From the NCBI GenBank assembly GCA_946407735.1, contig CAMJPL010000026.1, positions 1-43,715 of the forward strand: a stretch of DNA of 43,715 nucleotides, in the 5' to 3' direction. The notes below the pieces were generated by a model that was not told the DNA's origin, did no database searches, and saw nothing but the letters and a program-made list of their open reading frames with translations. Below, piece after piece: positions 24,781 through 32,941 of the stretch. This stretch comes from an uncultured Clostridia bacterium (GTDB lineage Bacteria; Bacillota; Clostridia; Oscillospirales; CAG-272). The position numbers and the translations under genes are program-made. Position 1 is the first letter of the stretch; each line of letters opens with the position of its first letter.

Positions 24781-24829
24781 AAAAACAACGGCGGAGATCC
24801 GCGTTTCGGCGCGATCTCCGCTGTTTTTA
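24781..24829 (-). terminator. intrinsic terminator downstream of the CRISPR array
   Basis: A 9-bp perfect stem (24791-24799/24813-24821) with a structured loop is flanked by an A-run on the left (24781-24785) and a T-run on the right. On the minus strand it reads stem then GTTGTTTTT, a good rho-independent terminator. It lies about 50 nt past the degenerate terminal repeat and about 80 bp before the promoter of solute-binding protein 2. It closes the effector-array transcription unit. It could also act on the plus strand. Confidence 0.75.
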
Positions 24830-24880
24830 TCCGGTTTGAAGTTTATTTGACTTGCCGGTATGTAAATTCGTTGTTGTTTA

Positions 24881-25174
24881 TTCAAGTCGCAACTCGCGTG
24901 GGATGCGTCCTTGCAGTCACAGGGGTTGTTGACAATGCCCTTGACCGTCAACTCGCACACTCGCGTGGGATGCGTCTGCGGGAAAACAAATCGAAGCCGC
25001 GGGGAAAATATCCGTCAACTCGCACACTCGCGTGGGATGCGTCCCCGCTCCCCCTCCTCGGCCTTGGCGATGAAGATCCGTCAACTCGCACACTCGCGTG
25101 GGATGCGTCTTATCTAAAGATCGCGAACAAATACTATGAGTTCCGTCAACTCGCACACTCGCGTGGGATGCGTC
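24881..25174 (-). CRISPR. short CRISPR array, four perfect repeats and one degenerate repeat
   Basis: Four identical 32-bp repeats lie at 24945-24976, 25012-25043, 25078-25109 and 25143-25174. Spacers at 24977-25011, 25044-25077 and 25110-25142 are 35, 34 and 33 bp long and unrelated in sequence. A fifth, degenerate repeat (24881-24909) is separated by a 35-bp spacer (24910-24944). It keeps the half starting GACGCATCC on the minus strand but has lost one base and diverged at the other end. On the minus strand the repeat folds into stem CGCA/UGCG plus CAC/GUG with a UCC bulge and a GCGA (GNRA) tetraloop, then a nine-nucleotide tail ending UUGACGG before the spacer. The degenerate end repeat and the hairpin both point to minus-strand transcription with the leader at the effector side. 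Confidence 0.92.
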
Positions 25175-25442
25175 GGCGGAATATCCAATTCTTGAGCCGC
25201 ATTTTCAGCTGAAGTGCACAAGGCTTTCCGCGTATTGAAGTCTTTTCAGATCCGGTTGACAGATTGCTCTGTATGGGCGGATCGGCGCTGAACCTCTTTC
25301 CGCAAAGCGTTTCCCGCCCTGCGGACCGGATAGACCGGTCCGTCTTTAACGGCGGTGGGACCATGACCGGGACCCATTATTTATTGTTTATAACAGTGCG
25401 AACGTCTGGTGGTTTATATGTATGCTTTGGGTTCGCGGATGA
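25175..25442 (-). other. leader / candidate guide-RNA scaffold region between effector and array
   Basis: 268 bp without a credible gene. It contains an 8-bp perfect stem (25322-25329/25335-25342), a TTCAGCTGAA palindrome (25204-25213) and a minus-strand GUCAAC (25260-25255). That GUCAAC could pair with GUUGAC in the 3' tail of the CRISPR repeat. This is where a leader, a tracrRNA or an omega-RNA-like scaffold would be expected; TnpB omegaRNA also comes from the 3' end of its gene. The function is inference. Confidence 0.4.
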
Positions 25443-26927
25443 TCATCCGACTCCCATGCTGCTTATATGTGATCTGTCCTCCGATCTCAGCCGGGCGATC
25501 TCGGCGTTATGGAGCGTGACGAACTGCGGGTATGTCATATCGCACAGTTGTCTGTCCGGCTTTTCGAGAGACGCGGAGGAGTTCATAAGGAGAAATGCCG
25601 AGTACAGGTCTCTTTGTATCCTGTCTCCGTTTCCGAGACGGTTCCATCTCTGGCCGAGGGATTTCTTTCTGTATTCATCTGCCGTATGATCGTACTGACT
25701 TGCTTTGAATGTTCTCGTATTGACTTTGTAAAGGCTGCCTCCGGCTGCTTTCAGCTTGTTTTCAAGTATGGTTACAAACATGGACGGGGCGCGGTTCGCG
25801 AGTGATTTCCCGAATCGTTTTTTCCTCGCGATGCGGCCGTTTTTGTCGAGCTTCGTTTCCTTCGCCCGGCTCTGCAGCCCCTTGAAGTTCATTTCCTCAA
25901 TATAGACCTCGCTGCCGAGCGCAAGGATATGATTCGCCATGCATGTATGCTCATACTTCCGGATATCGGCGTTCTTTCTCTCGAGCTCCCGGACGCGCCC
26001 TTCCATGCGGAGATAGTGCTTAGTCTTTGTCCACCGCAGCTTTATCCCCCTTTTTACAGTTCCGTCCGGATTGTAATTCTGCGGGTTCGCAGAGCGTCGA
26101 CTCCTGTCCATCTTTCTCTGCAGAGCTGTTTTTTCCGCGTGGTTGCGCTTTATCCCCTGCGCGAGTTCGGTCAGCCCGACCTCTGTCGGCGAAGACCAGG
26201 CTATCGTCTGTGTGCCTATGTCGATGCCGACGCGGTCTGTTCCTGTCGGACGCGGCTTAAGCACGGGATCGCCCTCCAGAGTGATCTGCAGGTAGTATTT
26301 GTACCGCGTTTTAATCCATTTGCGGACGACACGCATGTTGCGGACATTTTTTTCGAGCATTTCCAGCTCATAGTGTGTTTTGGGCCGCTGAAAGGGAAGG
26401 ATCAGTCTGATCTGATCTGGACATTGTCCTCCGCTCCATATCAGATTTCCGTCTTTCAGACTCATGCTGTTTCCGGCTTTTTTGTTCGCGATGCTGTCAA
26501 GCGTTCCTTTTCGGTGGAATCGAACCTTTCTGCCGCTTCCATATAAATACTTATCAAACGCTCTCCACACATCCGATGCCGATCTGTGCGCGATCTGCGC
26601 CGCAATATGCTCAACATAATGCTTCTGCATCGGCGTCATGTCGTTGATAAAATCAAATTCCGAAAATTTGGCTTTTCTCAGCAGTTCTCTCCGCTTTTGG
26701 GATAATTGCTTTTTCTCCTTTTCGTTGTCACTTGTGCGGATCGACTCCATAAGCCGTTTCCATTCGCGGGTGCGCCTGAGATTCTCGAGCTTCCGCAGCT
26801 CCTTCGCGATAAGAGCGTTTTTGAGCTGCTCCATTATCCTGAACCGGGTCTCGATGATGTCTTCCTGCCACGGCTCGGTCAAAAGAGGCAGCGTCAGCAC
26901 GCAGCATTTCTGTTCTTTTTTAGCCAT
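25443..26927 (-). CDS. TnpB/Cas12-like RuvC nuclease next to a CRISPR array (type V-U-like effector candidate)
   Basis: 494 residues. The RuvC triad is intact: Asp236 in VGIDIGTQT, Glu344 in VYIEEMNFKGL and Asp440 in IQRDLYSAFL. The basic N-terminal half (about residues 30-230) fits the guide- and target-binding lobe of TnpB/Cas12. A second basic stretch follows RuvC-I. The segment between RuvC-II and RuvC-III, where TnpB has a four-cysteine zinc ribbon, reads FKASQYDHTADEYRKK-x-LGQRW with no cysteine at all. Start 26927 has AAGGAGG 6 nt upstream; the ATG at 26978 lies inside the -10 element. Codon use is visibly less GC-rich than in the neighbours, suggesting transfer. There is no tnpA, no cas1/cas2 and no transposon ends. 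The alternative is a domesticated TnpB with a chance repeat array. Confidence 0.85.
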   Translation of the reverse strand: MAKKEQKCCVLTLPLLTEPWQEDIIETRFRIMEQLKNALIAKELRKLENLRRTREWKRLMESIRTSDNEKEKKQLSQKRRELLRKAKFSEFDFINDMTPMQKHYVEHIAAQIAHRSASDVWRAFDKYLYGSGRKVRFHRKGTLDSIANKKAGNSMSLKDGNLIWSGGQCPDQIRLILPFQRPKTHYELEMLEKNVRNMRVVRKWIKTRYKYYLQITLEGDPVLKPRPTGTDRVGIDIGTQTIAWSSPTEVGLTELAQGIKRNHAEKTALQRKMDRSRRSANPQNYNPDGTVKRGIKLRWTKTKHYLRMEGRVRELERKNADIRKYEHTCMANHILALGSEVYIEEMNFKGLQSRAKETKLDKNGRIARKKRFGKSLANRAPSMFVTILENKLKAAGGSLYKVNTRTFKASQYDHTADEYRKKSLGQRWNRLGNGDRIQRDLYSAFLLMNSSASLEKPDRQLCDMTYPQFVTLHNAEIARLRSEDRSHISSMGVG

Positions 26928-26969
26928 TGCCGCCTCCTTCTCAGTGATCCTATGATAGCCTGTGTATAG

Positions 26970-26998
26970 ATTATACATTATTTTCCGGAGATTGTCAA
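26970..26998 (-). promoter_or_regulatory. consensus sigma-A promoter of the effector-array unit
   Basis: Minus-strand TTGACA (26998-26993), 17-bp spacer, TATAAT (26975-26970), a perfect match to consensus. It predicts transcription from about 26963, roughly 36 nt before the start codon. Confidence 0.85.
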
Positions 26999-27076
26999 GT
27001 ATATCCGATGAATATACCCGGCAAACAAAAGACGCGGCGGCGATCCGTCTTTCTCATCTCTTTTTTGTCGTTTCTG

Positions 27077-27105
27077 TTGACTTTCTCCCCCGGATATGAT
27101 ACAAT
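27077..27105 (+). promoter_or_regulatory. sigma-A promoter of the UroD-like operon
   Basis: TTGACT (27077-27082), 17-bp spacer, TACAAT (27100-27105), 41 bp before the ATG at 27146. It is divergent from the effector promoter. Confidence 0.8.
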
Positions 27106-27145
27106 TTAAGTGATAAAATCCCCATGATAAAAGGAGACACCGCAA

Positions 27146-28114
27146 ATGGCCGATAATATAGTCTGGACGCCGGCGGAGCGCGTCAGAGCCGCCTTCGAGC
27201 ACAGGATTCCCGACGAGATCCCGACCTTCGAGCTGGAGTTCCAGCTCGCGCCGGAGCTGTTCGGACGCGAGCTCGTGACATATAAATACGACGACAATGC
27301 CTTCCGGGCCATGTCCCGCCTCGAGCAGGAGAAGTACATCGACGACGAGGCCGATTTCTTCGTCAAGGTCTACGAAGAGCTCGATTACGGCATCATCCCC
27401 TGCTACGCCCCGTGGCCGATCGACAGCTGGGAATATAAGTTCTTCGTCAGATGCATCCGCGACCGCATCGGCAACACCCGCTATCTCGGCTGGCACGGCG
27501 ACGGAACCTTCGCCATCCCGGACGGCAATCAGATGTACGACTTCGCCTACCGCATGTTCGACGACCCGGACGGCATGAAGGCCGACGCCGAGCGGATGTG
27601 CGTCGGCGCCATCGAGTGGAACCACAAAAAGAAGGAAGCCGGGATAGACGTTCTGCTCCTCTGCTCCGACTACTGCTACAACTCCGGCCCGTTCATGAGC
27701 CCGGACATGTTCGCCGAGTACATAACGCCCTATCTCGCCCGCATCATCGAGGCGGGCAGGGCCGACGGCATGTGGTGCATAAAGCACACCGACGGCAACA
27801 TCATGCCGATAATCGATCAGATGGTCGACTGTAATCCGCACGCCATCCACAGCATCGACCCGATGGCCGGCGTCGATATCGCTGAGGTCAAGCGCCTGTA
27901 CGGCGACAGAGTCGCGATCTGCGGCAACGTCAACTGCGCCCTTATGCAGACCGGCACCGACGACGAGGTGCGCGAGTCGGCGATGTACGCCATAAACAGC
28001 GCGAAGCCGGGCGGAGGGTATATATTCTGCACGTCGAACGTCCCCTTCCGCGGCATGCCGCCCCAGAGGTATAAGATGATCCTCGATATCTGGCGTCAGA
28101 ACAGGAAATACTGA
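27146..28114 (+). CDS. uroporphyrinogen decarboxylase-like protein (URO-D superfamily)
   Basis: A 322-residue URO-D / cobalamin-dependent methyltransferase-type TIM barrel. The family pattern GPFMSPDMFAEYITPYLARII is followed by CIKHTDGNIMPIIDQMVD and VAICGNVNCALMQTGT. The corrinoid methyltransferases MtaA/MtbA have an H-x-C zinc site; here it reads H-T-D, so that zinc site is altered. No corrinoid protein gene is adjacent. Haem synthesis is unlikely, as no other haem genes occur. Such proteins often stand beside solute-binding proteins and DUF5107 proteins in gut clostridia; a role in demethylation or small-molecule processing is inference. AAAGGAG lies 10 nt before the ATG. First gene of the 27-34 kb operon. 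Confidence 0.82.
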   Translation: MADNIVWTPAERVRAAFEHRIPDEIPTFELEFQLAPELFGRELVTYKYDDNAFRAMSRLEQEKYIDDEADFFVKVYEELDYGIIPCYAPWPIDSWEYKFFVRCIRDRIGNTRYLGWHGDGTFAIPDGNQMYDFAYRMFDDPDGMKADAERMCVGAIEWNHKKKEAGIDVLLLCSDYCYNSGPFMSPDMFAEYITPYLARIIEAGRADGMWCIKHTDGNIMPIIDQMVDCNPHAIHSIDPMAGVDIAEVKRLYGDRVAICGNVNCALMQTGTDDEVRESAMYAINSAKPGGGYIFCTSNVPFRGMPPQRYKMILDIWRQNRKY

Positions 28115-28142
28115 ACGTTTTCAGGTATCGATATTTGTATTG

Positions 28143-28242
28143 AAAGTCTTGAAGGAACAGGATGGCGGTCTTTGAATAAGTCCGAAGAGCGGACTTATTC
28201 GACAGAATGGAAACTTCTTCAGAAGTTTCCCTTACCTTCCCC
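28143..28242 (+). repeat. dispersed hairpin element, copy B
   Basis: Left arm AAAGTCTTGAAGGAACAGG, hairpin GAATAAGTCCG/CGGACTTATTC (about 28174-28200), a second hairpin GAAACTTCTTCAGAAGTTTC and the end CCTTACCTTCCCC. It lies 28 bp after the UroD-like stop codon, in the same orientation. Confidence 0.8.
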
Positions 28243-28274
28243 GGTTATGATAAAACCCATTCAGGAGGCATAAG

Positions 28275-31200
28275 ATGCAGACAGGGAAAGCAACAGCGAA
28301 GAAGATAAAGCTAACGGTACCGACCTACGCCGAGGCGCCGTACGAGACGCTCCCAATGTTCGCCGAGACGCGCAACCATCAGGGCACGTCGGGCAACCCG
28401 TTCCCGAACGCCGTCACGTCGGCGCCCTGCTCGGAGACGGCGGAGGACGTGTCGTATGACGCCGTAATGCTCGAGAACAGCTGGCTGCAGGTCATCGTCA
28501 TCCCGGCGCTCGGCGGCCGCATATTCGCCGCCGTCGACAAGCGCAACGGGTATAACTTCTTCTACCGCCAGCACGTCATAAAGCCGGCCCTCATCGGCGA
28601 TCTCGGCTCGTGGATATCCGGCGGCGTCGAGTTCAACTGGCCGTTCCATCACCGTCCTGCCACCTATATGCCGGCCGACTGGACCGTCGAGACGGGCGAG
28701 GACGGCTCGGCGACGGTGTGGGTGTCCGATATCGACCCCTTCTATCATATGAGGGGCACCGTCGGCATCTGCCTCTATCCCGACAAAGCCTACCTTGAGA
28801 CCAAGGTCAGGGTCACCAACCGCACAGAGCTCCGCCATCCCTTCCTCTGGTGGGAGAACGCCGCCGTCTCGATAAACGACAGCTACCGCCTCTTCTTCCC
28901 GCACGACGTCGACCACGTCGTCCATCACTACCGCGCCGCATCGGCCGAGTGGCCGATAGCGAAGGGGAATTACTCCGGCTGCGACTTCGGCGAGGGGACT
29001 GATATATCGTACATCTATAACGCCCCGCACGCCACCTCATACTTCGCCGCCCCGTCGAGATTCGACTTCTTCGGCGGCTACGACGAGGGAAAGGACGCCG
29101 GAGTCGTCCATATCGCCGACCACAACATCGCCCCCGGCAAGAAGATGTTCACATGGGGACAGGATCAGAACGCCCGCGACTGGGAAAAGAAGCTCACCGA
29201 CGACGACGGCCCCTACTGCGAGCTCATGGCCGGGACTTATACCGACAATCAGCCCGACTTCACATGGCTGCAGCCGTATGAGACGAAGAAGTTCAGCCAG
29301 TTCTGGTACCCGCTTCGCAAGACCGGATGCCTCGACTACGCCGATCTCGACTGCGCCGTGTCGGTGAGGGGCAACCACGTCACCGTCGAGACCACCCGCG
29401 CGATACCCGAGATGCGCGTCCGCGTCGAGCTCGGCGACGACGATATCTGCGACGAGGCCGTCGAATGCGCCGAGCCGATCACGACCACCCTCATGCTCAG
29501 CCGCGCCGTCGAAAAGAACGACGAATGGCGCGTAGTTATAACCAGCGGCGGAAAGACGGTGTCCGAATACAAAAACGAGGCCTTCCCGAAGCGCGAGCCG
29601 AGGCTCCTTCACGGCTACCCGCTGCCGGACGAGATAAAGAGCCCGTATAAGGCCTATAATCTCGGCGAGCATCTGCTTCAGTACCGCGATCCGCGCTCCG
29701 ATTCCGAGGTCTATTTCCGTCAGGCGCTGAAAAAGGATCCCTCCTTCGTCCCGGCGTCGCTCTCGCTCGCCGAGTGCGAGATATCGAGGGGGCTTTACCG
29801 TGACGCCGAGGAGCTGCTGCGCCCGGCGATAGCCGAAATGAACGGTATGAACCAGAATCCCGAGTCGGGACGCGCGTATTACCTGCTCGGCCTCGCGCTC
29901 GAGCGTCAGGATAAGGTCGGCGACGCCTACGACGCCTACCGCAAGTCGGCGTGGAGCGAGGATACAGCCTCGAGGGCGCTCACCCGCGCCGCCGCACTCG
30001 CCTGCCGCCGCCGCGACTGGCAGGACGCGAAGAGCCTCGCCTGGCAGGCGGTCGAGCACAACTGCGACAACTATACCGCCCTCGCGTATCTGGTCATGAT
30101 ATCGGCGAAGATGAAGGATCAGGCGGCGATGAAGCGGTATCTGCTGCTCGCCGCTCCCGACGTGCTCGATCAGACGCTGCGCTGGGCGGCGGTCTGCGCC
30201 GGAGTCGCCGACGAGAGCGAGTATTTCGAGATGCTGACCCGCCCCGATCAGACGGTGCTCGACGTTGCCTGCGACATGATGGCCGCCGGCTTCAACGCCG
30301 AGGCCAGACGTCTGCTCGACGGAGCGATCAACCGCATCCCCGGCGTCTCCGCCATGGTCTATTATCTCGCCGGGCTGACGCCGACCCGCCGCTCGGTCGG
30401 ACGCACCTTCCCGCACCGCCCGGAGGAGGCGGCCGCTCTCGAGGACGCTATATCCTCCGGCTCGAAGACGACGCGCGACGGCTACGCGAGATACCTGCTC
30501 GGAGTCCTCCGCTTCGGACAGCGCCGTTACGACGAGGCCGAAGCGCTGTGGATCGGAGCACATCACAGAGCGCCGATCCGCGGTCAGGCGATATGCGCCT
30601 GGAGACGCGGCGAGCGGAAGAAGGCTCTCGAGCTCCTTCTGAAGGCCTATAACGCCAATCCCTACTGCCCGGACGAGGATGAGACCGAGAAGAACGCCGT
30701 CGTCTGGGAGGCGGCGTACCTCATGAACACCGTCGGCGAGGACGCCGATAAGACGGTCGATTTCATCATGACAGCCGCCGGAGGGGACATATCGTCCCTG
30801 CGGGACGACACGGCACTCGAGCTCTGCCGCGCGCTCTGCCGCGCGAAGCGCCCGGAAAAGGCGATGGATATCCTGCGTGAGCATCATTTCCGTCCCGGCG
30901 AGGGAAGCGAGGCGGCCATCGCCGTGCGCTATATCGACGCGCAGTGCGGCATAGCCGACAAGCTCAAGGCCTCAGGCGATTTTAAGGCCGCCATGGACGC
31001 CTATAAGGCGGCGAAGACGATCCCCGACTGGCTCGACGGCAGCATCGGCGGCGAAGCTCCGTATTTCCGCGCCATGCTCGGCGAGGCGGAGTGCCTGAGA
31101 GAGCTGTCCCCGTCCGGCTCGGCCGAGGCCGACGAGATCACGGCGCATATAGCCGGAGCGTCGCCCGACGCGCTCCTGCGCGCCCGCCTGCTGATATCTC

Positions 31201-31400
31201 TCGGCAGAAAGGACGAGGCGAAGGCCCTGCTCGAAAAGAAGCTCGCCGAGTGGAAGGCCGAGATGAAGAAGCGCGACAGCGGCTATTACTCGTCTCAGCC
31301 GGCCTATCTGTCGTATCTCGAGCCGTCCGCCGCCGACAGGAAGAGACGCTTCTCGCCTCTGATAAAGGAAGCCGAGAAGATCATGGGAGAGATCGGCTGA
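28275..31400 (+). CDS. DUF5107 domain protein with C-terminal TPR repeats
   Basis: 1041 residues, no signal peptide. The N-terminal ~420 residues form a DUF5107 domain of galactose-mutarotase-like beta-sandwich type, with PALGGRIFAAVDKRNGYNFFYRQ and SGGVEFNWPFHHRP as its marks. The rest (about 440-1040) is a helical array of TPR-like repeats, for example DSEVYFRQALKKDPSFVPASL, then SLAECEISRGLYRDAEELL and YYLLGLALERQDKVGDAYDAY. The mutarotase-like fold suggests carbohydrate binding or hydrolysis. AGGAGG lies upstream of the ATG. It is the second gene of the probable operon with the UroD-like protein, a solute-binding protein and a hydrolase. The catalytic function is not established from sequence. 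Confidence 0.88.
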   Translation: MQTGKATAKKIKLTVPTYAEAPYETLPMFAETRNHQGTSGNPFPNAVTSAPCSETAEDVSYDAVMLENSWLQVIVIPALGGRIFAAVDKRNGYNFFYRQHVIKPALIGDLGSWISGGVEFNWPFHHRPATYMPADWTVETGEDGSATVWVSDIDPFYHMRGTVGICLYPDKAYLETKVRVTNRTELRHPFLWWENAAVSINDSYRLFFPHDVDHVVHHYRAASAEWPIAKGNYSGCDFGEGTDISYIYNAPHATSYFAAPSRFDFFGGYDEGKDAGVVHIADHNIAPGKKMFTWGQDQNARDWEKKLTDDDGPYCELMAGTYTDNQPDFTWLQPYETKKFSQFWYPLRKTGCLDYADLDCAVSVRGNHVTVETTRAIPEMRVRVELGDDDICDEAVECAEPITTTLMLSRAVEKNDEWRVVITSGGKTVSEYKNEAFPKREPRLLHGYPLPDEIKSPYKAYNLGEHLLQYRDPRSDSEVYFRQALKKDPSFVPASLSLAECEISRGLYRDAEELLRPAIAEMNGMNQNPESGRAYYLLGLALERQDKVGDAYDAYRKSAWSEDTASRALTRAAALACRRRDWQDAKSLAWQAVEHNCDNYTALAYLVMISAKMKDQAAMKRYLLLAAPDVLDQTLRWAAVCAGVADESEYFEMLTRPDQTVLDVACDMMAAGFNAEARRLLDGAINRIPGVSAMVYYLAGLTPTRRSVGRTFPHRPEEAAALEDAISSGSKTTRDGYARYLLGVLRFGQRRYDEAEALWIGAHHRAPIRGQAICAWRRGERKKALELLLKAYNANPYCPDEDETEKNAVVWEAAYLMNTVGEDADKTVDFIMTAAGGDISSLRDDTALELCRALCRAKRPEKAMDILREHHFRPGEGSEAAIAVRYIDAQCGIADKLKASGDFKAAMDAYKAAKTIPDWLDGSIGGEAPYFRAMLGEAECLRELSPSGSAEADEITAHIAGASPDALLRARLLISLGRKDEAKALLEKKLAEWKAEMKKRDSGYYSSQPAYLSYLEPSAADRKRRFSPLIKEAEKIMGEIG

Positions 31401-31436
31401 ACGCGGCTGATCGGATAAGGTAAAGGGGATATTATC

Positions 31437-32914
31437 ATGAAAAACGCAGCTCTGATACTCTCGCTTCTTATAATGTCCGGATGTCTGCTCGTCTCATGCG
31501 GGGAAAGCGCGCCCGAGCCTTCCCCGGCTCAGGAGACTGCCACGCAGGCCGTGATATCCGAGACGGAGCCTGAGACCGAGGCCCTGTCCGGCCTCGCCGC
31601 CGGGATCACTCCCGAGCTCAAAGCCTCGCTCGGTCTCGACGGGTATGACTTCAAGATTTATCTGCGAAATGAAGACGGCAGCTGGGCGAACAAGGATATC
31701 GACTCCGAGGCGCTCGACGGCGAGGCGTTCAACGACGCCGTATATCAGAGGAACCAGTATCTTCAGGAGACCTACGGCTTCACGATCAGCGGCTTCAACA
31801 GCCCGGACGGGAACATGAGCGATCTTTCGAAGCTGCTGCTCGCCGGGGACGACACGTACGACGCCGTCTTCCCGCAGGCGAGGGCCGCCGCGGCGTGCGC
31901 TCAGCAGGGGCTTCTGTACGATCTGAGAAAGCTCGGATATCTCGACCTCGAGGGCGGATCGTGGAACTCGATGTTCAACGACACCCTTTCGGTGATGGGA
32001 AAGACGTTCTACGCGACGGGCGACATCTCGACCAACCTTTATGACGCGGTGAGAGCCGTCATCTTCAACAAGGATCTGGTAAAGACTTATCAGCTTGACA
32101 GCCCGTACGGGCTCGTCGGCGGCGGAAAATGGACTCTCGACGCGCTTGAAAGCATGGCGAGGCGAAGGCGGCCGCGGCCGATCTCAACGGCGACTCTAAG
32201 ATGGACAAGGACGACCAGTGGGGGATGGCGTGGCAGTCGGCGATATCCGGCGTCGTGTTCTACTACGGCTCAGGGGAGCAGGTCGTCGATCTTGATGACA
32301 ACAATATACCGTATTACGCTCTCGGCGGCGAGCGCAGCGTGAAGGTATTCGACCGCATCTCGCAGATGATGAGCGACAAGAACACCTTTACGCTCATGAG
32401 CGACGACGACGGCAAAGCGACCTTCAAGAACGGCCGTTCGCTGTTCTTCACCGAGGTCATACTCACGCTGACCATACTCCGCGACAGCGAGACCGATTTC
32501 GGCATAATCCCGCTGCCGAAGTTCGACGAGACGCAGGCCGATTATATCCAGTTCGCCGACGGATGGTGCATAAGCGCGGCGAGCGTGCCGCACTGCGCGA
32601 AGAATCCCGAGCTGTCGGGATACGTCCTGCAGGCGATGGCGGAGGCGAACGTAAAGGAGGTCATCCCGGCGTATTACGACATCTGCCTCACCGGCAAGTA
32701 TATCCGCGACGACGAGTCGGCCGAGATGCTCGACATCATCTTCAACAACTGCGTCCTCGACAATTCCGACATCTTCCAGTGGGCGGGCCTCGACGGCGCC
32801 TTCAAGACGGCCTTTACGAAGGAGACTTCGCTCGAGGCGCTCGCCGAGAAATACCGCTCCAAGATGGAGGCGGCGATCGAAAAGACGCTCGCCGCCATCG
32901 AGGAAAACACATGA
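31437..32914 (+). pseudogene. extracellular solute-binding lipoprotein, paralogue 3, broken by a frameshift
   Basis: The N-terminal part reads in one frame from 31437 (signal peptide ending CLLVSC, lipidated Cys21). The C-terminal part reads in another frame up to 32914. The shift is close to 32160-32163: after KWTLDALESMA the frame passes into arginine-rich nonsense, while another frame continues KAAAADLNGDSKMDKDDQWG. Restoring one G there gives one 492-residue protein, the length of the two intact paralogues. It shares with them the lobed pattern and the EF-hand-like loop DLNGDSKMDKDD. It may be an assembly or sequencing error rather than true decay, since both halves are otherwise well conserved. 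It lies between the DUF5107 and hydrolase genes. Confidence 0.85.
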
Positions 32915-32941
32915 TACGGGTCTGAAAAGAGGTGCGGAGAT

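Noticed and set aside
24781..24829. Hairpin below the array considered as a further CRISPR repeat or tracrRNA
   Set aside because: It shows no similarity to the repeat and has the stem plus T-run form of an intrinsic terminator.
25443..26927. Effector read as a plain IS200/IS605 transposon TnpB
   Set aside because: No tnpA and no left or right end hairpins were seen, and a genuine CRISPR array with unique spacers shares its transcription unit. The zinc ribbon is also gone.
26928..26978. Upstream ATG at 26978 as start of the effector
   Set aside because: The ATG lies within the -10 region of a consensus promoter and lacks a ribosome binding site; the ATG at 26927 has AAGGAGG.
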